A DNA stretch of 21,586 nt from a virus. The stretch is taken from IMG/VR virus record IMGVR_UViG_3300046001_006440, positions 1 through 21,586 of that record; one strand, 5' to 3'. Positions 15,279 to 21,586 of this stretch are shown here, one piece after another. The notes beneath the pieces are model-generated. The model was given only the letters and a program-made list of their open reading frames with translations. It was not told where the DNA came from and made no database searches. Positions within the stretch are counted from its first letter, which is position 1. Every line of letters starts with the position of its first letter. Made by a program: the position numbers and the translations under genes.

Positions 15279-16829
15279 TTATCCTATTGTTACGGCATTA
15301 CCTTGTTTTAATTTATTTAGAGTATCTACTTTACCTGCACCAGATAAAGTTCCAAATTTTGGATCTTTTTGAGCATCATCTACTGCATCTTTACCAGCAT
15401 AAGTAGTACCTTCTTCCATTTCTCCATCTTCATTACCTACTGATAATGCTCCGTCTAAGTAGTCTTTAGCTCCATCCAAATAGTTTTTAGCTAAGATTAT
15501 TTTTGCTTGCCACCAATGTGGAAAATCAATTTCTCCCATATTATCTACAGAATCAATTGTTTTGTAAAGTTCAGATGCCATTTTAGCTATTAAATATAAT
15601 TCAGCTTTAATCATGTGAGGTTCGTTGTCTTGATGACCCAAATCTACATCTTCGTTTAATTCGTCGTTTTTAGGGGTATTGATTTTTTCTCTTACACTAA
15701 CTAAAAATTGGTCTATTTCGTTGTTATCAACATCATATCCTATTTTAGATAGGTTGGTTTTAATCCAGTTGAAAGTAAATTCATCGGGTTCAATAGCTGC
15801 AGTTGAAAGATATGGAGATTGACCTGACATGCTTCCACCTTTACGGTGTACTGTTAAGCCTACTTTACCATCATCATAGAATTTAGCTTCTAATGAACCA
15901 TTAGGAGAATATAATTCATCTAAAGATGGTTTGTCTATTTCTACTACGTTAGCTTTTTTTTTTTCGGCAACCATGGCTTTTACTTCCTCAACAGTTTTAC
16001 CTACCATTTCGGCATATTTTTCATATAAGGCCTCTGTCTTTTCATTTAATGGAGATGAATCAGCATTTACATCAGCTACTCTATCAGCATACTGACCATG
16101 TTCATCTAAGAAATCTGAATCATTGTAAAATGCTTCTCTTTCATCATCACTCATTTCATCATTAGATTTTGGAGTTCCATCTGGGTGGTAACCTGGTCTA
16201 GAAGATCCTTCACTTAAACTATCTAAATAATCTTTTACTTTTTTAGGTAATTTAGAACCTCCTTGTTTGTATTCATCCATGAAATCTTCAATATCAGATT
16301 CAGAATAACCCATTTGTTTTAATCCACTTTCTACACCTTCTCTCATTAAACCTTTAGATGCTTTACCTTTACCAATTTTATCGATTTCTTTTTTAGTAGC
16401 TTCGATCCATTTTTCTTCTACCTCACCTTTACCATTGATTTTTTCAAAGTAAAATTGTGGGTTTTTAGTTAGGTTAGCTAATACTTTTTTCTGCGCTTTA
16501 AGTACGTTATCAGTAGATAAATCACCACTAGGTGCTGGTACATCCATGATATCAAGTTCATAATCCATACCTCTTGCATATTCATATGGGTTAACCATAT
16601 CAATAGTTTTAGCTATAATTTCTACGTCTTGTTTACCTTCAGCTTGTTTAGCCTCTTTGTGAGCTTTCTCAGAAATAATATTTTTATTTTTAAGAATTCT
16701 AACAACATCATCAAATGAGTTTTGATGTGAGATCATAGAAAGATTTTGGTCTCTACGAACTTCGTAAAGAAATTTAGATTTAGTAACTTTACCATCTAAA
16801 TATTGAGTATATAAGTTTTGAACTGTCAT
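15279..16829 (-). CDS. Head-region protein of unknown function (516 aa)
   Basis: I cannot name this family. The N-terminal 60 residues are a helical basic segment ([20 protein letters not shown]). The middle (160-300) is charged and helical, with low-complexity turns such as [20 protein letters not shown]. Residues 310-385 are a compact mixed domain ([40 protein letters not shown]). Residues 405-465 are a helix pair, [20 protein letters not shown] with [20 protein letters not shown]. This resembles a segment I recall from hypothetical proteins near capsid genes of T4-like marine phages. Its place between portal and protease, and its acidic character, fit a prohead-core or internal head protein. 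A promoter-like motif sits only four bases before the ATG. Confidence 0.68.
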   Translation of the reverse strand: MTVQNLYTQYLDGKVTKSKFLYEVRRDQNLSMISHQNSFDDVVRILKNKNIISEKAHKEAKQAEGKQDVEIIAKTIDMVNPYEYARGMDYELDIMDVPAPSGDLSTDNVLKAQKKVLANLTKNPQFYFEKINGKGEVEEKWIEATKKEIDKIGKGKASKGLMREGVESGLKQMGYSESDIEDFMDEYKQGGSKLPKKVKDYLDSLSEGSSRPGYHPDGTPKSNDEMSDDEREAFYNDSDFLDEHGQYADRVADVNADSSPLNEKTEALYEKYAEMVGKTVEEVKAMVAEKKKANVVEIDKPSLDELYSPNGSLEAKFYDDGKVGLTVHRKGGSMSGQSPYLSTAAIEPDEFTFNWIKTNLSKIGYDVDNNEIDQFLVSVREKINTPKNDELNEDVDLGHQDNEPHMIKAELYLIAKMASELYKTIDSVDNMGEIDFPHWWQAKIILAKNYLDGAKDYLDGALSVGNEDGEMEEGTTYAGKDAVDDAQKDPKFGTLSGAGKVDTLNKLKQGNAVTIG

Positions 16830-16833
16830 GTGT

Positions 16834-16841
16834 ATAAATAT
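16834..16841 (-). promoter_or_regulatory. Candidate motif very close to the 516-aa gene start
   Basis: The coding strand reads AAAATATTTATACAC directly before ATG, leaving only four bases between motif and start. If it works as a -10 element, the transcript would be leaderless or begin inside the gene, so this copy tests the promoter idea. Confidence 0.4.
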
Positions 16842-16842
16842 T

Positions 16843-16986
16843 TTATTTACCTTGCCCTTTGTATAGTTTTCTATAATTTTTAGAACTTTTCAACTTTGAT
16901 GTCTTGCATTTTGCATGAACTCCAGGACGTGATACTTTTGGTACTTCGGTTTTTACACCTGTTGAGTTTGATTTTACTTTTGCCAT
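16843..16986 (-). CDS. Small basic protein (47 aa)
   Basis: The ATG at 16986 overlaps the stop of the 187-aa gene by one base (TAATG), and the frame ends with TAA at 16843. The translation is very Lys-rich with no acidic residue except Glu14: [18 protein letters not shown], then [20 protein letters not shown] and RKLYKGQGK. The central (R/K)PGVHAKxKTSxLKSSKNY block is a pattern I recall from short hypothetical proteins in environmental phages. Strong positive charge near the portal and protease genes suggests DNA or scaffold binding inside the head. That is inference, and no enzymatic motif is present. It is too short for standard length cut-offs but tightly placed in the operon. Confidence 0.75.
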   Translation of the reverse strand: MAKVKSNSTGVKTEVPKVSRPGVHAKCKTSKLKSSKNYRKLYKGQGK

Positions 16987-17549
16987 TACGTAGTTAAACC
17001 TTTTATTTTATCGTTAATTTCTTGTATTTTTTCGTTTATTTTAAACAATGAATTATGAGTACGTTTTAGAAGATTCATTTCTTCGGCATCACCTTTTAAT
17101 TCAGTTTTCATTCTAGTAGTAAAATCAACTAAACGATTAATTTCGTCTAATTTACGTTGCATTTCTTTAACACCCATGTGCAATTGCTCTTGTGGTGTAC
17201 GAGTTTTAGATTGTGACTTAAACTGAGAATAACGAACTTCGTTTAATGGTTCCTCTTTTGAGTCTACTATTTTAAATTTCATTGGTTCCATATGTAAATC
17301 TAAGTTTGGTATTTCTTCGAATCCAGTTTTAGAGGTTTCGTGTTTTTTATTTGGTTTTCTAAAAGCATGAGGTCCTAATGCACCCATTTTTTCTTCTAGT
17401 GGTTTCATTTTAGGTGGTTTTCTAAAAGCAACTTTACCTAAATATCCATTTAGTCCAGCTGTCGTATTACCTCCACCTACACCTTCGGCTTCGTCTAGAA
17501 TTTCTTCAAGACATTTTTGTATTAATTCTTTTATCTTATTTGGTTCCAT
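16986..17549 (-). CDS. Head-region protein of unknown function (187 aa)
   Basis: No named family is recognised. The N-terminus IKELIQKCLEEILDEAEGVG is an acidic helix like those at the ends of T4-like core and portal proteins. Residues 36-70 are a Pro/Lys-rich linker containing two copies of AFRKPxK (GKVAFRKPPKMKPLEEKMGA, GPHAFRKPNKKHE). Residues 120-187 form a long coiled-coil-like helix (EMQRKLDEINRLVDFTTRMK, SLFKINEKIQEINDKIKGL). The start overlaps the preceding 287-aa gene by 14 bases, and the stop overlaps the 47-aa gene by one base. Coiled coil plus position point to an internal scaffold or portal-associated protein, perhaps a functional counterpart of T4 gp67/gp68, though no similarity to those is visible. 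Confidence 0.66.
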   Translation of the reverse strand: MEPNKIKELIQKCLEEILDEAEGVGGGNTTAGLNGYLGKVAFRKPPKMKPLEEKMGALGPHAFRKPNKKHETSKTGFEEIPNLDLHMEPMKFKIVDSKEEPLNEVRYSQFKSQSKTRTPQEQLHMGVKEMQRKLDEINRLVDFTTRMKTELKGDAEEMNLLKRTHNSLFKINEKIQEINDKIKGLTT

Positions 17550-18399
17550 TATGAATCTTTTTTAATTCATTGTGAAGTTCTTGATATTGAAGTAATGATA
17601 CTATATAATCGTCTTTAACAGTTTTAGATTCTAGTATAGGTGTAATTAAATTAATTACTTCTTTTACTTTAATCTTAGTTGTTGCGTCTTCTATTTTGGA
17701 AAGTGATTTTGTTAATGATTCTTTTAATGTTTTAAATTTAGAATCAACAAAAGATTTTAATTGTGTTGTATTAGAAATATTGTTAATATATTCTTTTAAT
17801 ACTTCTTTTTGTTCAGTAGATAATGTATCAAATTTAGTGTTAAATTTTTCTAACATTATTTTGTATACTAAAGCTCTAGTTCCTTTATCCAATCCTTCAA
17901 ACTCATTAGCAATTGGTAATGGTGTGTTAGGGATTAATGGATTGTGAGAAATATGCTCTAAAATATTGATTTTAGAATTAATTATAGTTTCTAAATTCTT
18001 TACAGGTGAAGCATTAGCTTCTAATAGTGTGTAAGTTGAAGATAAAAGTTTATAATTTGAGATTTTAGCTTTAAAGAAATCTTCTATATCAAATGTAGAT
18101 TTAATTTCTTTAATTAAATTGTATTTTTCTTTAGATAATCTTACCTGGTCAAGTGATTTGTTGATCTCCAAAATAGTGGATAGTGTGGTTTCAGCTTTGA
18201 CCGGGGTTAGATTATGAGATTTAGATATCATTTGGTATATCTTATTTTCTTTTGCTAACTCAGTGTTAACAAAGTGCTTTTTGATAAGAGATACAGCTTT
18301 AGAGTCATGGTTAGACATAGTATCAGCTGTAATTTTTCTTACAAGAAGTTCGAATAAGATACCAGTATTTTTATACTTGTTGTGTTTAATTTGTGCCAT
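17536..18399 (-). CDS. Conserved-looking head-region protein, unknown function (287 aa)
   Basis: An all-helical Lys-rich protein. The N-terminus (HNKYKNTGILFELLVRKITA, DSKAVSLIKKHFVNTELAKE) and SKEKYNLIKEIKSTFDIEDF, FFKAKISNYKLLSSTYTLLE match, from memory, hypothetical proteins encoded next to portal genes in marine T4-like phages. Residues 145-287 continue as amphipathic helices (EFEGLDKGTRALVYKIMLEK, LLQYQELHNELKKIHNG). There is no signal peptide, membrane segment or catalytic motif. It follows the portal gene by 41 bases and has a promoter-like motif 28 bases before the ATG. A role in prohead initiation or portal handling is plausible from position only. Confidence 0.68.
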   Translation of the reverse strand: MAQIKHNKYKNTGILFELLVRKITADTMSNHDSKAVSLIKKHFVNTELAKENKIYQMISKSHNLTPVKAETTLSTILEINKSLDQVRLSKEKYNLIKEIKSTFDIEDFFKAKISNYKLLSSTYTLLEANASPVKNLETIINSKINILEHISHNPLIPNTPLPIANEFEGLDKGTRALVYKIMLEKFNTKFDTLSTEQKEVLKEYINNISNTTQLKSFVDSKFKTLKESLTKSLSKIEDATTKIKVKEVINLITPILESKTVKDDYIVSLLQYQELHNELKKIHNGTK

Positions 18400-18427
18400 T
18401 TATATGGTAAATAGTTAACTACTAATT

Positions 18428-18435
18428 ATAAATAT
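18428..18435 (-). promoter_or_regulatory. Candidate late promoter motif, 287-aa gene
   Basis: The coding strand reads TTAATATTTATAATTAG. The core is 28 bases before the ATG of the 287-aa gene, within the 41-base gap after the portal stop. Confidence 0.5.
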
Positions 18436-18440
18436 TAATT

Positions 18441-20366
18441 TTATTTTTCCTCCGTTAAAAGATTGTCCTCGTTCAATAAATCACTTTCTTCAAATAAATT
18501 TATTTTACGTTGAGGGAACATCCCTTTTAATTGATCTTGCATTTGGTTATATACTGTGTGAGTAGAAGCATTTTCATTTGTAAAAGCTGATCCACCTCTA
18601 TTTCCACTTCTATATCCTTCAGGCCCTCTGTCACTTTTCATATCGGCAACACCTAATCTGTCTTTACCGAACGGGTTTTCTTGAGTATTAATATTTGATG
18701 CTTTTTCTTTTGGTCTACCTAATACTTGATCAGGATAAACATCTTGTTTTTCATCGTATCCTTTTGGAAGTTGACTTGTTCCTTCATAACGACCTGGTCC
18801 ATATAGTGAAGCAAGTGAATGTGGTGTACCGTAAGCTGTACCAGTTTTAGATGGATCGTTTCCTTCTGATTCGATTTGATCAATTCTAAATTTACGTTTA
18901 GCGTCTTCAATCATTAAGTCTCTGTATTCTTCATACTGATCTTCGCTGAAATTAAATATATGATCGTAAACCCAGTCAGTTGGGACAATTTTATTTGTAA
19001 GTAATTCAGTTGCTAATGCTGCTTTTTCTTTAAATAAAGCTATTTTTTCTTGTTCGTATATGATTGAAGGTGTAGTTAATGATAACTCAAAGTTTGTCAT
19101 TGCTTCTCCATCATATCCTTGTGCATATAAGTGAACTAAAGCTATTCTTGTTAATTCAGATACAAGTATACGTTGAAGTCTTTCTACTGTACGAGCGAAT
19201 CTAATATCTTCAGCTGCTAATGTAGCTTTACCTGTTAAATCTTTTTCGTATCCGAAATAAGCTTTAGGTACTTTAAGTGCAGCAAATAATTTATTTCTTA
19301 AGTACTCAATATCTTCAATGGCTGCATAATCTAAACCTTTAGTAGTTTCGATTCTAGTTGTTGCATCACCCCCTCTTACAGGAATATAAAAATCTTCTAA
19401 TATATTTTGTACGTTATATTTTAGATTGTATTCACCTGTAGCTGGATCCATGTAAGGTGTTTTCTTCATCTTATTCATTGTTTTTTGCATGTAATTTTCT
19501 ACCTCATTTGGTGGAATGTTACCTACATTAACAAAGAATGTACGTTTTTCAGGTGCTCTAACAATACGATGTATTAACATCGCATCTTCCATTAAAGTTA
19601 ATTGTTTAAAGATTTTACGAGCTGGTTCAATGAAACTTCTACCATAAGGTAAATAGTTAAAATCAGATAGCAATCTAAAGTGAGCCATTTCATAATTGTC
19701 AAAATATATTTGACTATCTTTATTCATGGTCATTTGAGAAATGTTTTGAGATCCCAATTGTGAAGTTGCTGAGGTAAATGATGGGTCGTATCTGAATTTT
19801 ACTTCTTGGGGTTTTTCAGGGTTTTTACCTTCTACTCTAATAATTGAATAAGATGAGAATGGGATTACATTATACACACCAAATTTTTCTGATATCTCTA
19901 ATTTAAGATAAAAATCACCATACTTACACATGTTACGAGTCCAAGACCAAAGGTTAAACTCAATGTTTAATATATCGTAAAATAGGTTATAAAGTATTTT
20001 TTGTACTGTTTCATCCGAAGAACGTATTTGTAATACCTCTCCCATATCATTTCTTAGACAAGATTCATCTGCTAAGATATCTAACGTAGAAGCAATAATA
20101 GAATCACTATCCATCAATTCATAATCACTATAAAGTTGAATACGAGAGGTTGGATATGAAATATCACTATTATGGTTGTAGTTTAAACCACCTGTTGTAG
20201 TGTATACTTTATTATATCTATCAAATAAAGAGTTAGTTTGAAGTGTACCAAGTTGTTGAATACGATCGGTATCCATTACTTTTAATTGATCACCTCCAAC
20301 GTTTCTTATCAATACGTCTGTCGAGAATAATCTTTTTAATCTACCAAATAATGAGGTATCTACCAT
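18441..20366 (-). CDS. 20: Portal vertex protein, T4 gp20-like (641 aa)
   Basis: The core matches the T4-like portal family: DYELMDSDSIIASTLDILAD (81-100), MCKYGDFYLKLE (146-157), YGRSFIEPARKIFKQLTLME with DAMLIHRIVRAPEKRTFFVN (241-280), DFYIPVRGGDATTRIETTKG (325-344), and ALKVPKAYFGYEKDLTGKAT with LAAEDIRFARTVERLQRIL (363-401). A dodecamer of this protein forms the head vertex, nucleates prohead assembly and channels DNA. Residues about 500-641 are a polar, apparently disordered extension (SLYGPGRYEGTSQLPKGYDE, then LFEESDLLNEDNLLTEEK). It makes the protein over 100 residues longer than T4 gp20 (524 aa). A promoter-like motif lies 20 bases before the ATG, 35 bases after the terminase stop. 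Confidence 0.94.
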   Translation of the reverse strand: MVDTSLFGRLKRLFSTDVLIRNVGGDQLKVMDTDRIQQLGTLQTNSLFDRYNKVYTTTGGLNYNHNSDISYPTSRIQLYSDYELMDSDSIIASTLDILADESCLRNDMGEVLQIRSSDETVQKILYNLFYDILNIEFNLWSWTRNMCKYGDFYLKLEISEKFGVYNVIPFSSYSIIRVEGKNPEKPQEVKFRYDPSFTSATSQLGSQNISQMTMNKDSQIYFDNYEMAHFRLLSDFNYLPYGRSFIEPARKIFKQLTLMEDAMLIHRIVRAPEKRTFFVNVGNIPPNEVENYMQKTMNKMKKTPYMDPATGEYNLKYNVQNILEDFYIPVRGGDATTRIETTKGLDYAAIEDIEYLRNKLFAALKVPKAYFGYEKDLTGKATLAAEDIRFARTVERLQRILVSELTRIALVHLYAQGYDGEAMTNFELSLTTPSIIYEQEKIALFKEKAALATELLTNKIVPTDWVYDHIFNFSEDQYEEYRDLMIEDAKRKFRIDQIESEGNDPSKTGTAYGTPHSLASLYGPGRYEGTSQLPKGYDEKQDVYPDQVLGRPKEKASNINTQENPFGKDRLGVADMKSDRGPEGYRSGNRGGSAFTNENASTHTVYNQMQDQLKGMFPQRKINLFEESDLLNEDNLLTEEK

Positions 20367-20386
20367 AATGTGAAATTGTATATATT

Positions 20387-20394
20387 ATAAATAT
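20387..20394 (-). promoter_or_regulatory. Candidate late promoter motif, portal gene
   Basis: The coding strand reads AAATATTTATAATATATAC. The ATATTTAT core ends 20 bases before the portal ATG, in the 35-base gap after the terminase. It shares the exact 8-mer with eight other gene starts here. Confidence 0.5.
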
Positions 20395-20401
20395 TTGTTT
20401 G

Positions 20402-21586
20402 TTAAAGTAACCACGATATATCTTCCTTTCCTCCAGTTCCATCGTCCATTCTATATGGATTTTCAGCTTGGTTACTAAATGAAAATACACCAGCTGAGGA
20501 TTGATTGTTAGTATGGAAGCTACCTAGTGTAGCACGTGTAAGTTCCATGTTTTGTTGACGGAATCTTAATGCACTGTCTCTTAAAAATAAACCAATGGCT
20601 AAAGCCATTACTAAATCATCATTATAACCACTTTGTGATTGGGCTTTTCCATTTTTCCAAACAAAAGTTCTTAACTCAGTTAATGATCGTTTAGATTGAA
20701 TTATAACAGATTTTTCGTGAATGTACGAAACTAATTTGGATATGGCAAGTGGTCTTGTCTTCATTGATGTAGTAAAACCAGGTACCATACCTTGACCATT
20801 TTCCATTCTTGACATTTGGGATTCATTTGCTCCCATTGTGGTGTCAGCTTTTGAAGAGTAATGTAAATTTCTATAACCTCTTTCTATTAAGTGTTCTAAA
20901 ACACTCCACCCAATATTAGCATTTTCTACTACTAATAAAGCATCATTATATTCTGTTGCTATAGCAAATAATACGTTAGCATAATCTCTTGTTGAAATTT
21001 GTGCTTTATATTCACCTACTTGTTTAGCTTCAGCTACATCAAAAATATGAAATGCAGAGTAATCGGTTCCGTCTCCACGGGCAACGTCGGCTACTATCAT
21101 ATAGTCTTTACTATAGTCAGGTAATTCCCAAAGCCATAAGGCTCCATCTACTCCTCGTTTTTCCATAGGTTCAGTTATAAAACTGGCCTCATAGAAATTA
21201 AGCATATCTGGTTCAATAACTGTATCCCCTGAGGTGCTAAAATCGCAATCACACTCTTGTGCTGCATGTCTTAATCCTAAGATTTCATCTTGAGCATCTC
21301 TCCATACTTGGGTTCGTTCAGGATGAACAGTCCAAGGTAAAGATAGAGGAACAAATTTGTTTTCTTTATTTTGAGCTTTAGAAAAGGATTTATGAAACCA
21401 ATTACCAGTACCATTAGGGGTAGATAATGCTAAACATTGTCCCCCAGTAGCTAAGGTTTGTTGAGCCGAAGCAAAAATATCATCAATACCTTCAATAAAG
21501 GCAGCCTCATCAATAATAAGAAAAGTAACGGCTTCTGAACGACCAGCATCTGCTGTTGCACCTACTGCTTTAATTTGTGATCCGTT
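20402..21586 (-). CDS. 17: Large terminase subunit, T4 gp17-like, 5' end outside window
   Basis: The frame is open to the window edge (395 codons including stop), so the Walker A part is missing. Visible from the N-terminal side are Walker B TFLIIDEAAFI, the coupling motif LALSTPNGTGNWF, the linker CDCDFSTSGDTVI, and the RNase H-like nuclease domain. Nuclease acidic residues appear in MIVADVARGDGTDYSAFHIF (first Asp), LLVVENANIGW (Glu) and GYNDDLVMALAIGLFLRD (last Asp). These parallel T4 gp17 Asp401, Glu458 and Asp542. The enzyme cuts concatemeric DNA and pumps it through the portal. An internal Met at 21205 would lose Walker B and is not the start. The small terminase is not in the window. 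Confidence 0.96.
   Translation of the reverse strand, partial: NGSQIKAVGATADAGRSEAVTFLIIDEAAFIEGIDDIFASAQQTLATGGQCLALSTPNGTGNWFHKSFSKAQNKENKFVPLSLPWTVHPERTQVWRDAQDEILGLRHAAQECDCDFSTSGDTVIEPDMLNFYEASFITEPMEKRGVDGALWLWELPDYSKDYMIVADVARGDGTDYSAFHIFDVAEAKQVGEYKAQISTRDYANVLFAIATEYNDALLVVENANIGWSVLEHLIERGYRNLHYSSKADTTMGANESQMSRMENGQGMVPGFTTSMKTRPLAISKLVSYIHEKSVIIQSKRSLTELRTFVWKNGKAQSQSGYNDDLVMALAIGLFLRDSALRFRQQNMELTRATLGSFHTNNQSSAGVFSFSNQAENPYRMDDGTGGKEDISWLL

Noticed and set aside
16834-16843. TATAAATA-type T4 late promoters reading on the plus strand
   Set aside because: The plus strand shows ATAAATAT at the motif sites, but no plus-strand genes follow, so antisense late promoters are unlikely.

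Overview
The window is AT-rich phage DNA, and every supported gene lies on the minus strand, so transcription runs from high to low coordinates. It is part of the virion-morphogenesis region of a distant T4-like myovirus. This rests on sequence-level matches to the large terminase (gp17), portal (gp20), prohead protease (gp21), core scaffold (gp22) and major capsid protein (gp23). There is weaker support for neck and tail-completion proteins like gp13, gp14 and gp15. There are no tRNAs, rRNAs, CRISPR arrays, insertion sequences, integrases or host genes. Start codons lack Shine-Dalgarno sequences and follow A-rich leaders (AAAACAAA-like). That style fits a Bacteroidota-type host, but the host is an inference.

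Layout in transcription order. (1) 21586-18441: large terminase (5' end outside the window) and portal. (2) 18399-15279: four head-region genes without firm function (287, 187, 47 and 516 aa); the 47-aa gene is a small basic protein. (3) 15277-11608: protease gp21, scaffold gp22, major capsid gp23. The gp22-gp23 pair is bracketed by stem-loops, and the one after gp23 is a textbook intrinsic terminator. (4) 11525-10839: a PhoH-type ATPase. (5) 10805-8268: three tightly packed genes, likely neck gp13, neck gp14 and tail terminator gp15. (6) 8192-1: fibre and adhesin genes, comprising three low-complexity fibre proteins, two tiny helical proteins, a 651-aa fibre, and three LamG/carbohydrate-binding-like proteins, the last cut by the window edge.

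The genes follow the assembly path. The portal nucleates a gp22 core with gp23 around it, gp21 cleaves the prohead, the terminase packs DNA through the portal, and the neck proteins close the head and join the tail. Fibres and LamG proteins probably contact the host surface. gp17 is followed directly by gp20, and gp13-15 lie after gp23, unlike T4 and cyanophages.

The most notable signal is an oriented 8-mer, ATATTTAT, found upstream of nine genes at transcription-unit boundaries. It is the base-by-base complement, not the reverse complement, of the T4 late promoter TATAAATA. It is a candidate late promoter of a divergent type. I see no hidden defence or other non-structural system here.
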